Positions 18,159 to 27,584 of a stretch of DNA of 64,000 nt are shown piece by piece (the first letter of the stretch is position 1; every line of letters starts with the position of its first letter). The translations under genes were made by a program, and so were the position numbers. Below the pieces are notes generated by a model. It ran no database searches and was not told where the DNA came from. It saw only the letters and a list, made by a program, of their open reading frames with translations. The stretch spans positions 1 to 64,000 of the forward strand of contig JAJRQQ010000015.1 of NCBI GenBank assembly GCA_024280155.1, in the 5' to 3' direction. The DNA is from Bacteroidota bacterium (GTDB taxonomy: Bacteria; Bacteroidota; Bacteroidia; Flavobacteriales_D; Crocinitomicaceae).

Positions 18159-18166
18159 TATTTTTG
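18159..18166 (+). promoter_or_regulatory. -7 promoter element for murB
   Basis: TATTTTTG, a perfect TAnnTTTG match, ends 3 nt before the murB ATG at 18170. It is divergent from the menI promoter, with about 56 nt between the TTG of that promoter and this element. A leaderless mRNA is implied. No TTG is seen at -33. Confidence 0.5.
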
Positions 18167-18169
18167 AGG

Positions 18170-19177
18170 ATGATTTCAGAAAACATCTCTTTAAAACCAT
18201 TTAATACCTTTGGTATTGATGTGAAAACAAAACGATTTGCCCGATTTGCAAATGTGAAAGGACTTTCAGATATTTTATCTCAAAGAAACGAAGATCCATT
18301 ATTGATTCTTGGAGGAGGAAGTAATATTTTAATGACCAGGGATTTTAATGGACTTGTTTTGAAGAATGAAATAAAAGGTTATGAAGTAATTTCTGAAAAC
18401 GAGGAGAATGTTATCGTTAAAGTTGGCGCTGGTGAGGTATGGCATGAATTCGTTCTAAAAAACATTGAAAACAATTTTGGCGGAACTGAAAACCTATCTC
18501 TAATCCCCGGAAGCGTTGGTGCAAGTCCGATGCAAAACATTGGAGCTTATGGTGTCGAAATCAAAGATGTTTTTGTAGAATTAGAGGCTTTCCACATCAA
18601 AACAGGTGAAATTCACAATTTTTCTCACAAAGAATGTAATTTCGGATACCGAGAAAGTGTTTTTAAACGTGAGAAAAAAGGAGAATACATTATTGTTTCT
18701 GTGACTTACCGTTTAACGAAAAAACACAAAGTCAACGTTGTTTACGGTGCCATTTTAGAAGAATTACAAAAAAATGGGGTTGCACAACCCACTATAAAAT
18801 CGGTTAGTAATGCAATCATCGCTATACGTTCAAGTAAACTTCCTGACCCAAAAGAAATTGGAAATGCGGGCAGTTTTTTCAAGAACCCTGTCGTAAATGT
18901 TTCTATTTTGAATGAGATAAAAAAAACGCATCCAACCGTTCCAAATTACCCTGCCCCAAATGGAAAGGTTAAATTAGCTGCAGGTTGGTTGATTGAGAAA
19001 GCGGGTTGGAAAGGTAAACGTATCAAGAACTATGGTGTTCACAAAAACCAAGCACTTGTCTTAGTCAATTATGGGAACAGTACAGGAGCAGAAATCTTAG
19101 ATTTATCTTCGCGAATTATTGCCGATGTAGAAAATGAATTTGGCGTTTGCTTGGAGCGAGAAGTGAATATTATTTAA
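18170..19177 (+). CDS. murB: UDP-N-acetylenolpyruvoylglucosamine reductase MurB
   Basis: FAD enzyme that reduces enolpyruvyl-UDP-GlcNAc to UDP-MurNAc in peptidoglycan synthesis. The 335 residues show the FAD-binding domain (PLLILGGGSNILMTRDF, GSVGASPMQNIGAYGVEI) and the type I substrate domain with the catalytic Ser in GNAGSFFKNPVV and the C-terminal Glu in NEFGVCLEREV. I start at ATG 18170 (MISENISLKPFNTFG), the conserved N-terminus; a GTG 15 nt upstream lies inside the -7 element. It is convergent with the T9SS protein gene that ends at 19181. Confidence 0.96.
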   Translation: MISENISLKPFNTFGIDVKTKRFARFANVKGLSDILSQRNEDPLLILGGGSNILMTRDFNGLVLKNEIKGYEVISENEENVIVKVGAGEVWHEFVLKNIENNFGGTENLSLIPGSVGASPMQNIGAYGVEIKDVFVELEAFHIKTGEIHNFSHKECNFGYRESVFKREKKGEYIIVSVTYRLTKKHKVNVVYGAILEELQKNGVAQPTIKSVSNAIIAIRSSKLPDPKEIGNAGSFFKNPVVNVSILNEIKKTHPTVPNYPAPNGKVKLAAGWLIEKAGWKGKRIKNYGVHKNQALVLVNYGNSTGAEILDLSSRIIADVENEFGVCLEREVNII

Positions 19178-19180
19178 CTT

Positions 19181-20740
19181 CTATTTTTTCATGAAGTTAC
19201 TCGTAATCACTTCTCCATTCTCTGAAGTTATTGAAACGAAGTAAAGACCTTTCGCTAGTTGATCAGTTAAAATTGGGTAAGAAAATACATTATTTTGAGG
19301 ATTAAGATAGTCTGCCAAAAGAATTCTTCCATTCACACCTCTAACTTCGATAAGATATTCTTTCTTAGCTTTAAAGAAGTAATTTATTTCACCTATGTTT
19401 TCTACAGGGTTCGGTACAAATGTCAATGATTCATCCGCCGAATAATCTAAGAATACAGGTCCTTGATATACAAATTCCCCATCTAAATCAACCTGTCTCA
19501 AACGATAGTACACTGTTTGCCTTTCTTGTTCGTCGTCCACGAAAGAATAATCAATTCTCTCTTGTGAATTTCCAATTGCATCGACAAAACCAATTTCAAA
19601 GAAACTTATCCCATCTACTGATTTCTCAACAGAAAAATAATCTGCATTCATTTCTGTTGCTGTTGACCAGGTAATTTCATTATACCCATTCATTGAAGTA
19701 GCGTTTAAACTAATAAACTCAACCGGTAAATTAGTCCCCGTAGAAATAAAATTCCAAGAACACACATCTCCAGCCTGTCCATCAACTACAATAATATAGG
19801 TCTGACCTATTGTCAACGCAGGCAAAGATAAAGTACCTGCTCCAACAGCACACCCCAAAAATCCTGACGTGTAATTACCAACATCTGCACAATTTTCCCA
19901 TACAGCAAACTGAGCTTCTCCATTTGTACCATCGTTACAAATAAGACCTTGAACCTCTATGGTTGCATTATTCTGCGTTGCTTGAAAAGTATAAAACACT
20001 GTGTTTTCATTTGAATACCACGTTCCGCCAGTACATGTTACCCCGTTATTATTTGGCCCCAACCAACTCGTTTGACCTGTCGCTCCAGCATTACAACCTA
20101 CCGATGAAATTGAAGCTGTTGAGCAACTCGAATTTGTTGGTGTAGTATAACCTCGTAGCTCTACATCTAAATTGTACAAATCATCACACGTCGTAAAAAC
20201 CCATAGTTGTTGAGAATCGTTTAAACCAACAATGACAGGGTCTAGAAAAGCCCATCCACTATTGTTAACCACCACGTATTCACAAGCAATCTCTGTTAAG
20301 TTATTACAATCTGTACCTTGGTAAAAAGCCATTCTCACGTATGTAGCTAGACTAGCTACAGCTAGACTCGTTGGAATGACAGAAATAGAAGAAACACCTG
20401 TTGCTAAATCATAAACACTCCAATTTCCTACAAACTCATCACCTACCCAGCAAGAAGGAAGAGGAGAAGGAATAATTGCTCCAGGAGAAAAATCAACAAT
20501 TGAAGTGATCGATTGCGTATTATAATTAGCAGTACCAATATCGGTACAATTCACTAAAGAAATTGTACCCGAACTAACATTAGAACAGGTAGACGATTTC
20601 AAATTGATGTTTCGTGAAACAACATTTTGTTCTTGTTCAACACTCCCTTCTATAGGTTGAATTTCAAAATCAGAATGGATTTCTTGAGCGGATACATGTA
20701 TTGTAAAACACAACACAAAAAGTGTGAGCAAATTTTTCAT
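19181..20740 (-). CDS. Secreted T9SS cargo protein with C-terminal sorting domain
   Basis: A 519-residue secreted protein. It has a signal peptide (MKNLLTLFVLCFTIHVSAQ), a Cys-rich region of two similar segments (CDDLYNLDVELRG, SSCSTASISSVGCNAG), a fibronectin-like segment (GYNEITWSTATEMNADYFSVEKS, kept short here) and a C-terminal type A sorting domain: FVPNPVENIGEINYFF, VRGVNGRIL, LAKGLYFVSI and the final FMKK. This tail directs export across the outer membrane and surface attachment. The binding target cannot be read from the sequence. Confidence 0.9.
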   Translation of the reverse strand: MKNLLTLFVLCFTIHVSAQEIHSDFEIQPIEGSVEQEQNVVSRNINLKSSTCSNVSSGTISLVNCTDIGTANYNTQSITSIVDFSPGAIIPSPLPSCWVGDEFVGNWSVYDLATGVSSISVIPTSLAVASLATYVRMAFYQGTDCNNLTEIACEYVVVNNSGWAFLDPVIVGLNDSQQLWVFTTCDDLYNLDVELRGYTTPTNSSCSTASISSVGCNAGATGQTSWLGPNNNGVTCTGGTWYSNENTVFYTFQATQNNATIEVQGLICNDGTNGEAQFAVWENCADVGNYTSGFLGCAVGAGTLSLPALTIGQTYIIVVDGQAGDVCSWNFISTGTNLPVEFISLNATSMNGYNEITWSTATEMNADYFSVEKSVDGISFFEIGFVDAIGNSQERIDYSFVDDEQERQTVYYRLRQVDLDGEFVYQGPVFLDYSADESLTFVPNPVENIGEINYFFKAKKEYLIEVRGVNGRILLADYLNPQNNVFSYPILTDQLAKGLYFVSITSENGEVITSNFMKK

Positions 20741-20863
20741 AGTGGTTCGTCGGTTAAATAACTTTATTTATCGTCAAAAATAAGCCATTTATCGAAACCC
20801 ACCAAATTTAATCGAAGAAAAACATGTATTCGTCTAAAATCAATTTAGATTCATCGATAAAAA

Positions 20864-22090
20864 CTAATCCCATTCCAAGCCAATATCGTTGAACTCATTG
20901 TCTTGATCGATTAGTTTCTTCCAATTATTTGTTCCATCATCCGAATCTCTTAGAATTTCCAAGTAATCTTTTTTATCCACATCAAATCGGTCAATTTCAT
21001 CCCCCGTATATTTTTCAATCGCTTCCAACAATTCTAATTCACCTTCACTGCAAAAGGAGATTGCTTGACCTCTATTTTTTCCACGGCCAGTTCTACCACA
21101 GCGATGCACATAATTTTCTGGATTATCAGGAAGGTCATAATTAATCACCGCATCTACGTTTGGAATATCAATTCCACGACATGCAACATCAGTTGTTATT
21201 AACACTTTATTATCTCCGTTCGCAAATCTTTCTAATGTTACAAAACGATCTTTTTGTTCTACACTACCGTGAAGAGGTTCAGAATGAATACCAACCCTTT
21301 CCATTGCAGCAACAACTCTTTCTACTCGAACTTTCGTTCGAACGAAAACGATGAATTTCCCTTCTTCATTTTCTTTGACAATATTCTCTAGAAAAAACCG
21401 CTTGTCGTCCATTTCTACTTCCATGATAGAATGCGTAATCGTTTTTGCTACAGGATTTTTTGGAGAAATTTGGATTCTTATCGCATCTTTAACCACGTCA
21501 TAGGCAAGTGATTTAATCTTTTTAGAAATGGTTGCTGAGAAGAAAAGAGTTTGTCTTTTACTCGGAATAAATCGCATTACATCCTTGATGTCTTTTGCAA
21601 ACCCAAGATCCAACATTAAATCGGCTTCATCGAGAATAAGAAACTTAATTCCAGAAATATCAATCGCTCCTTGAGAAATCAAATCAAACATTCTACCGGG
21701 AGGTGAGACTAAAACATCGATTCCATTATTTAGTGTTCTAATTTGCTGTTCTTGTTCTACTCCACCAAAAAGGCCTAAGACTTTTACATTCGTCTTTTTC
21801 CCTATCTCTCGATAAACACCTGCAATTTGTTTTGCCAATTCTCTGGTTGGCACCATAACCAAACATCTAATCCCTTTGTTATATTTATTCTTCACTCCCG
21901 ACATTAGATGCAAAGTTGGAATAGCAAAAGCAGCTGTTTTACCTGTTCCAGTTTGAGCAATTGCCATAACATCTTCCCCACCGAGGATATGCTTCATTGT
22001 TTTGTACTGAATATCAGTTGGTCGAGTGAATCCCATTTGATCCAATTGATCTTTGATGTTTTTGGAAATAGAATAATCTGAGAATTTCAT
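20864..22090 (-). CDS. DEAD-box ATP-dependent RNA helicase
   Basis: A 408-residue helicase with all core motifs: Q motif (FTRPTDIQ), Walker A AQTGTGKT, PTRELA, DEAD, SAT, and in the second RecA domain TDVACRGIDIPNVD and HRCGRTGR. It lacks the long basic tail of DeaD/CsdA and is nearest to RhlE-type enzymes. Likely roles are ribosome assembly or mRNA decay. It has its own promoter element behind a terminator. Confidence 0.93.
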   Translation of the reverse strand: MKFSDYSISKNIKDQLDQMGFTRPTDIQYKTMKHILGGEDVMAIAQTGTGKTAAFAIPTLHLMSGVKNKYNKGIRCLVMVPTRELAKQIAGVYREIGKKTNVKVLGLFGGVEQEQQIRTLNNGIDVLVSPPGRMFDLISQGAIDISGIKFLILDEADLMLDLGFAKDIKDVMRFIPSKRQTLFFSATISKKIKSLAYDVVKDAIRIQISPKNPVAKTITHSIMEVEMDDKRFFLENIVKENEEGKFIVFVRTKVRVERVVAAMERVGIHSEPLHGSVEQKDRFVTLERFANGDNKVLITTDVACRGIDIPNVDAVINYDLPDNPENYVHRCGRTGRGKNRGQAISFCSEGELELLEAIEKYTGDEIDRFDVDKKDYLEILRDSDDGTNNWKKLIDQDNEFNDIGLEWD

Positions 22091-22127
22091 GTTATAGAAT
22101 TTAAAGAAGAATTAAAGAATCATTGCA

Positions 22128-22135
22128 CAAAAATA
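22128..22135 (-). promoter_or_regulatory. -7 promoter element for the DEAD-box helicase gene
   Basis: On the minus strand TATTTTTG, a perfect TAnnTTTG match, 37 nt before the ATG and directly after the terminator hairpin of the upstream gene. Confidence 0.45.
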
Positions 22136-22137
22136 GA

Positions 22138-22168
22138 AAAACCGTTTCAAAAGAATTGAAACGGTTTT
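22138..22168 (-). terminator. Rho-independent terminator after the zinc-ribbon protein gene
   Basis: Perfect 13-bp inverted repeat AAAACCGTTTCAA / TTGAAACGGTTTT with a 5-nt loop, starting 20 nt after the stop codon at 22189. The minus-strand T-run is short (TTTTTCTATTTTT). Confidence 0.8.
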
Positions 22169-22188
22169 CAAATTTTACACGAAAAAGG

Positions 22189-22938
22189 TTAATCTTCGGA
22201 TTCACCAGGGACAAGAACTCGTCCACAGTGCTCACACACGATTACTTTCTTTTTTGCTTGAATATCAATTTGACGTTGCAATGGAATTTTGTTAAAGCAA
22301 CCACCACAAGAATGACGGTCAACCTCAACAACTGCCAAACCATTTTTAGCACTTGAACGAAGACGAGTATATGCTTTCGCTAGACGATCATCTAACTTCT
22401 TCAATGCAGATTTAGATTTTTTCGCAAGTTTTTCTTCTTGCGTTTGAGTTTCAGCAATAATTTCGTCTAATTCTGACTTCTTTACAACTAAATCTTCTGC
22501 TCTCAGTTTTCTTTTTTCGATCGCAGCGTCAAGAATTTCTTTTTTAGAATCAATTTTAAATTTGAATTCTTTCGATTTTTTCTCATTCAACTGAATTTCC
22601 AATTCTTGAAATTCAATTTCTTTTGAGATCGAATCATATTCTCTATTATTTCGAACGTTACTTTGTTGCTTTTTATACTTAGCAATGGATGCAAGAGCAT
22701 CTGTTGATGAATTCTTCCGGTCAGTGATAGCTGTTTCCAACTCAGTCACTTCCTCTTGCAATCTCTCAATTCTTTTATCAAGTCCTTCAACTTCTGCTTC
22801 TAAATCCTCAACTTCAAGTGGTAATTCACCTCTCACGATTCGGATTCTGTCCATTTCAGAATCAATTTTTTGTAATGCAAATAGGCTATCTAACTTCTCT
22901 GCTACTGTTTGTTCTTTTTTAGCTGCCGTTTTTGCCAT
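22189..22938 (-). CDS. Coiled-coil protein with C-terminal C4 zinc ribbon (DUF164 family)
   Basis: A 249-residue protein: residues ~15-185 are a long charged coiled coil (DLEAEVEGLDKRIERLQEE, ELEIQLNEKKSKEFKFK), followed by a zinc ribbon with four Cys (CGGCFNKIP ... CEHCGRVLV). This is the DUF164/zf-RING_7 family, related to bacterial proteins with proposed nucleic-acid-binding or tethering roles; the function is not settled. It starts only 1 nt after the Nif3 gene ends, a pairing that is common in Bacteroidota. Confidence 0.9.
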   Translation of the reverse strand: MAKTAAKKEQTVAEKLDSLFALQKIDSEMDRIRIVRGELPLEVEDLEAEVEGLDKRIERLQEEVTELETAITDRKNSSTDALASIAKYKKQQSNVRNNREYDSISKEIEFQELEIQLNEKKSKEFKFKIDSKKEILDAAIEKRKLRAEDLVVKKSELDEIIAETQTQEEKLAKKSKSALKKLDDRLAKAYTRLRSSAKNGLAVVEVDRHSCGGCFNKIPLQRQIDIQAKKKVIVCEHCGRVLVPGESED

Positions 22939-22939
22939 C

Positions 22940-24033
22940 CTAAAAATATTTAATTGGGTTTGTACTCACCTCGGTTAATCGAACCGCAAAGTTAGTAAAT
23001 TTTCCCGTCAAAACACCATGAATTCGATTAGAAGTGTATTGTTCACTCTCAAAATGCCCAATATCTGCAATAATCAAATCATCTTCAGCGTCAAAAAACT
23101 CATGATACTTAAAGTCTCCCGTAATAAATAGGTCTGCTTTATTTTTTTTGCTTCTTTCAATAAAAAACTTCCTGAACCACCACAAAATGCGATTTTTTTC
23201 ACTTTCTGGGTTGTTATTTTTGTATGTCGAATAACTCCGCAATTGAATTTCTCTTTCAATTGTGCTAAAAATACCATAGTATCAATTGCTTCAGGTAATT
23301 CCCCAATCATTCCAGCGCCTTCCGATTGATTTTCATTCAAAATTGGGTAAATTTCGTAAGCAACTTCTTCGTAGGAATGTGCTTCTTTCATTGCGTCTAC
23401 TACAGAATGAATTTTATGTTCAGAAACCAGAACCTCAACTCTTACTTCCTCAACTTTTAATAATTCACCAATTTTTCCTTCTGTAGGATTTGCTCCAACT
23501 TGAGGTTTAAATGTCCCTATCCCAGTTGTACTAAAACTACACTCATTATAATTTCCAATTTGACCAGCTCCTGCAGAATACATTGCTTGAGTTACTTTTT
23601 CCAACTCATTCTTTGGAGCAAAACAGATTAATTTAAGTAATGCGTTTTTCTTTGGTGAAAGAATTTTTCGATTAATCAAACCTAATCGATCTCCAATTTC
23701 ATCATTTACGCCCAATATATAGTTGTCAAAATTAGTGTGAATTGCATAAATAGCGATATCATTTTTAATTGCCTTTATAACTGTTCTTTCAATGTAATTT
23801 TTTCCCGTAATTTTTTTTAAACCTCTAAAAACAATCGGATGATGGGCAATAATTAAATTACACCCATGCTCAATTGCTTCCTCAACGGTTTCTTCAATGC
23901 AATCCAAGCTAACCAATGCTTTTGCACATTCCCACGTAGAATCACCGACAATCAAACCGCTGTTGTCATAACTTTCTTGACTTGAAATCGGCGCAAGTGA
24001 TTCTAGATAATCTGTTATTTCTTTAATTTTCAT
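22940..24033 (-). pseudogene. Nif3-like dinuclear metal-center protein (GTP cyclohydrolase I type 2 family), split by a -1 frameshift
   Basis: The ORF from 24033 keeps the Nif3 frame to about 23165 (NSGLIVGDSTWECAKALVSLD, IIAHHPIVFRG with metal His, IYAIHTNFDN, the inserted PII-like middle domain, IAFCGGSG) and then leaves it. The proper ending (FIERSKKNKADLFITGDFKY, ADIGHFESEQY with the last metal ligands) follows in the -1 frame and stops at 22940. One more T in the T6 run, or a -1 shift on U UUU UUA (23167-23161), gives a normal 364-residue protein. Family function is uncertain; members bind two metal ions. Probably a homopolymer error. Confidence 0.85.
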
Positions 24034-24034
24034 C

Positions 24035-24724
24035 TTAAATATTAATTAATAATCCCATATTGAATCCAATCGCTCTTGCAAAATGCTTATACGCCAATTT
24101 CTCCCCGTACCCGTTGGTCAATTGCAACCTATATTCCGGAAGAATAAAAACGTCCCAATTTTCATTCATTTCAAATTCTACACCTAAATTAAACACAGAA
24201 CTAAGCACAAATGAATTATACCCTACGGTCTCTTTTCTTTCTTCGGAGCCTTTAATACCATTCTTACTTTTCCAATTAATATCCTGCTTATATCCCAAGA
24301 AAATTTGCGGAACAACACCGATTCCTGCAATCAACTTCACTGCTTTACCTGTCTTATAATACACTTTTATCGGCATGGCAATGTAAGAATATCGGGTCGT
24401 ATAAGAATATAGCGTATCTGCTTCCTCAAAAGAATACTTTTCACCATTTCTTTGCAAAGCCATTCCACCTTCCCACGAAAAATGATTTGAAATTTCACTT
24501 TGAAATCCAATCCCATACGACCAAAAACTTGTCCAAGTTTCATCTGACCTTTGCGCTATCGGCTTTGCAAAAACACCTTCGTTAACTTTCAAAGCACGGT
24601 ATGTACTTGACCAATTTGCATAAATCACAGCAGAAATTCCACTTTTACGAACAACGGTAGTTGAATCCTGCCCGAATGATACTGTAGAAAGAAAAAACAA
24701 ACAATAAACAAATACTTTATTCAT
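24035..24724 (-). CDS. Outer-membrane beta-barrel protein
   Basis: A 229-residue protein with signal peptide MNKVFVYCLFFLSTVSFGQ followed by alternating strands rich in aromatics (WSYGIGFQSEISNHFSWEGG, YSYIAMPIKVYYKTG, LIAGIGVVPQIFLGYKQ, WDVFILPEYRLQL), the pattern of the OMP_b-brl family of small outer-membrane barrels. No substrate can be named. The stop is 1 nt before the Nif3 ATG. Confidence 0.8.
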   Translation of the reverse strand: MNKVFVYCLFFLSTVSFGQDSTTVVRKSGISAVIYANWSSTYRALKVNEGVFAKPIAQRSDETWTSFWSYGIGFQSEISNHFSWEGGMALQRNGEKYSFEEADTLYSYTTRYSYIAMPIKVYYKTGKAVKLIAGIGVVPQIFLGYKQDINWKSKNGIKGSEERKETVGYNSFVLSSVFNLGVEFEMNENWDVFILPEYRLQLTNGYGEKLAYKHFARAIGFNMGLLINI

Positions 24725-24736
24725 AACGCAATTCTT

Positions 24737-25612
24737 TTAATGCGTACTCGTCATGTTGTCAGGAACACAAATGATAAAATCTGCACGTCCATAATGTTCT
24801 TCATCTAGTTTTGAAACATTGGCTTGAGAAACTGTAGAAATGGTAACTATTTTTGCTGCTGGTTTCTCCTGAAGAATGTACCACATAATTCCTTGATAAA
24901 AATCAGAATGGAATGCACCATTAAAATGCAACATTACATTGCCTTCATTCATGTCTTTCAAAATAAAATAAGCCATTGTCGCATCTTTAATTGCTTGAGC
25001 CTGCATTAAATCGTAACCATTTAACCCTTCAACATGAACCGCCATTTTTGCAACTTCTTTATACTGAGACAATGTAGTGTCAATTTCAAAATCCAACGGA
25101 CAAATCCAAGATTTCTCTTCGTCTGACAATTCATTCAATGCACTGCGACCTTTTTTAAACATCAATGACGCATATCTTCTTGGGATGTTGTCCGCAACAC
25201 ATTTTAAACTGTATTCAATTGCAAAATCAATTAAAGGCTCATAGTCTGTTGAATAATTTGGCCATAACCTTGCCCTTTTCGCAAACTCTTTGCTGTCAAT
25301 GTTTTTCTGTATTAAGCTGTCCAACAACAATTGTTGATCTTGTTCAAACATTTCACATCCCACAACAAGTTTATTACCATATTGTTCATACATAGATTTC
25401 ATAAGCTCCAATTGCAACCAATGAGAAATAGGGTTATCGTGGTATTCTCCAAAAAAGACGAATTCAGCTTCATTTGTAGCTTTAGTCATTTTTTTAAACG
25501 ATGATTTTTTACCTTTCGAATTATAAAGCTTATAAGCTTCCATTTCTTGTGCGAAAACTGTAGAATTAAAAGCAAATATGAATAATGTAGTTACAATTAA
25601 ATATTGTTTCAT
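24737..25612 (-). CDS. ChaN-like haem-binding uptake protein
   Basis: A 291-residue secreted protein with signal peptide (MKQYLIVTTLFIFAFNSTVFAQ). FVFFGEYHDNPISHWLQLELMK and VVGCEMFEQDQQLLLDSL, then the conserved late block MLHFNGAFHSDFYQGI, are the ChaN (DUF399) fold, related to EreA/ChaN. ChaN of Campylobacter binds haem and is thought to help iron uptake. No lipobox Cys follows the signal, so it is probably periplasmic. It is transcribed divergently from the sulfatase-like gene. Confidence 0.85.
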   Translation of the reverse strand: MKQYLIVTTLFIFAFNSTVFAQEMEAYKLYNSKGKKSSFKKMTKATNEAEFVFFGEYHDNPISHWLQLELMKSMYEQYGNKLVVGCEMFEQDQQLLLDSLIQKNIDSKEFAKRARLWPNYSTDYEPLIDFAIEYSLKCVADNIPRRYASLMFKKGRSALNELSDEEKSWICPLDFEIDTTLSQYKEVAKMAVHVEGLNGYDLMQAQAIKDATMAYFILKDMNEGNVMLHFNGAFHSDFYQGIMWYILQEKPAAKIVTISTVSQANVSKLDEEHYGRADFIICVPDNMTSTH

Positions 25613-25638
25613 CCTTATTTTTTAAATTGATTTACTTA

Positions 25639-25646
25639 CAAATATA
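25639..25646 (-). promoter_or_regulatory. -7 promoter element for the ChaN-like gene
   Basis: On the minus strand TATATTTG, a perfect TAnnTTTG match, 26 nt before the ATG at 25612. It lies in the 70-bp divergent spacer with the sulfatase-like gene. Confidence 0.45.
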
Positions 25647-25669
25647 ATATTTTTCCCAACTTAAATCTT

Positions 25670-25677
25670 TACTTTTG
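25670..25677 (+). promoter_or_regulatory. -7 promoter element for the sulfatase-like gene
   Basis: TACTTTTG, a perfect TAnnTTTG match, with 5 nt to the ATG at 25683. Together with the minus-strand element 24 bp away this makes a compact divergent promoter pair; a leaderless mRNA is implied. Confidence 0.45.
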
Positions 25678-25682
25678 ACATC

Positions 25683-27584
25683 ATGATAAAATTCAAAGCA
25701 ATTGTCCCTTTACATGTGATCGTTTTGCTCAAGCAATTGTCCATTGCTGTTTTGATGCTTTTCATCACTCGAATTATATTCCTAACCTTCAATTGGGGAG
25801 CTTTTCAGGATTTAACACTCTACAGTTTTCTTCTAGGTTTATGGTTCGACATGATTACTGTGGGGCTATTTTTCTTTCCGTATTACGTTATTTTCTTACT
25901 TCCAATTCCTATTAGGGGTTATCGAATCCACCAATTATTTTTCCGAATTATATTTAATTTAACAAACACATTACTTTTAGCCCTAAATTTAATGGACGTA
26001 GAATATTTTAAATTCACAAGTAAACGTTCGACTTTTGACTTATTCACCCTAATCAGTACCGGAAACGATATCAATCAACTTGCAACAACATTCTTAAAAG
26101 ATTTCTGGTTCTTAATTCTTATTTTAATTGCCCTTGTCCTCCTTTCTGATTTTCTATACCGTAAAGTTTCTATAAAATTATTCACTTTTCAAACAAAAGA
26201 AAAATCTTTCTATTTAAAGAATACAGTTGCATTTTTAGTAACACTACCATTTTTCATTTTAATCAGCCGAGGTGGGTTTGGGTTAAAACCTACGGGAATT
26301 ATTGAAGCATCCACTTTTACAAAAGGTAAAAACACTGCGTTTGTTTTAAATACGCCTTTTACAATGGTCAAAACAATTGACCAAGGAAGTTTAGAATTGG
26401 TAGAATACTTTCCTGACGAAGAATTGTCGAAATATTTCAACCCAATCAAAAAAACGCAACCTCAGCATATTTTACCCAATGGAACAAATGTGATGATTAT
26501 TCTCTTAGAAAGTTTCGGAACAGAATTTATCGGAGCATATAACGAAGGAGAAGGTTATACTCCATTTTTAGACTCATTAATTGACCAATCATTGACCTTT
26601 AATTATGGGTTTGCCAATGGAAAGAAATCAATCGAAGCCATCCCTGCTGTAGTTGCTTCCATTCCAACCTTAATGGAAAACCCATACATTTCATCTCCTT
26701 TTGGCGACAACGACATCAATACTCTGCCTAACATTCTAGCGAAACATGGCTACGAATCATCATTCTATCACGGAGCAACCAACGGTTCGATGCGTTTTGA
26801 TGGATTCACAGCGTTGTGCGGTTATGACAATTATTACGGCAGAACGGAATACAACAACGAAGATCATTCAGACATGACCTGGGGGATTTTAGATGAATAT
26901 TTCAACCCTTGGACTGCACGAATGATGACTGAAATGAAAGAACCTTTTTTCGGAACCTTATTTACATTATCATCACATCACCCCTACTTTATTCCTGAAC
27001 ACATGCGGGACAAGGTAAAATACGGTCCCCAAAAAATATGTGCTTCAATTAGTTATGCTGACATCGCCTTGGCAAAATTCTTTGAGGAAGCAAAAAAACA
27101 ACCTTGGTTTGACAATACTATTTTTGTTATTCTAGCAGACCACACACCCAGTTCTGTCACTGAAGAATACAACATTCGAACACATTTATACCGTATCCCT
27201 ATTTTATTTTACGACCCAAGAGGAAGAATAAAAGCCGAAAAATCAAATCAAATTTTCCAACAATTGGATATTTTACCTACGATTTTAGATCTATTAAATA
27301 TAGAAACAAATTACTATTCTTTCGGAAATTCACACTACCAAGACACACCTAAAGAGGCAATTAGCTACTTGAGTGGTTCTTTCTTTTACTTCCGAGAGAA
27401 ATACATGACCACTATCATTGATGGTGAGGCACGATATTTGTATGATTTCACCGATCAAAACCTGTCTCCCGAAGACTTATCTTCTGAACATATAGAAGAA
27501 GTTAAAAGGAACGAAAATCGGGTAAAAGCGATGATTCAGACGTTCAGCAGGGATTTGAATAAGAATAAAACAACTGTAAAATGA
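25683..27584 (+). CDS. LTA synthase family membrane sulfatase-like phosphotransferase
   Basis: A 633-residue protein with five N-terminal membrane helices (~14-220) and an extracytoplasmic alkaline-phosphatase-superfamily domain. Visible motifs are NVMIILLESFGTEFIGAY (metal Glu), the nucleophile region NGKKSIEAIPAVVASIP, TLSSHHPY and LADHTPSS (metal Asp-His). LTA synthases and OpgB use phosphatidylglycerol as donor; Gram-negative Bacteroidota have no LTA, so the acceptor is unknown, perhaps a periplasmic glycan or a lipid head group. The stop overlaps the start of a diacylglycerol kinase by 4 nt, and diacylglycerol is the by-product of such transfer, which fits lipid recycling. Confidence 0.9.
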   Translation: MIKFKAIVPLHVIVLLKQLSIAVLMLFITRIIFLTFNWGAFQDLTLYSFLLGLWFDMITVGLFFFPYYVIFLLPIPIRGYRIHQLFFRIIFNLTNTLLLALNLMDVEYFKFTSKRSTFDLFTLISTGNDINQLATTFLKDFWFLILILIALVLLSDFLYRKVSIKLFTFQTKEKSFYLKNTVAFLVTLPFFILISRGGFGLKPTGIIEASTFTKGKNTAFVLNTPFTMVKTIDQGSLELVEYFPDEELSKYFNPIKKTQPQHILPNGTNVMIILLESFGTEFIGAYNEGEGYTPFLDSLIDQSLTFNYGFANGKKSIEAIPAVVASIPTLMENPYISSPFGDNDINTLPNILAKHGYESSFYHGATNGSMRFDGFTALCGYDNYYGRTEYNNEDHSDMTWGILDEYFNPWTARMMTEMKEPFFGTLFTLSSHHPYFIPEHMRDKVKYGPQKICASISYADIALAKFFEEAKKQPWFDNTIFVILADHTPSSVTEEYNIRTHLYRIPILFYDPRGRIKAEKSNQIFQQLDILPTILDLLNIETNYYSFGNSHYQDTPKEAISYLSGSFFYFREKYMTTIIDGEARYLYDFTDQNLSPEDLSSEHIEEVKRNENRVKAMIQTFSRDLNKNKTTVK

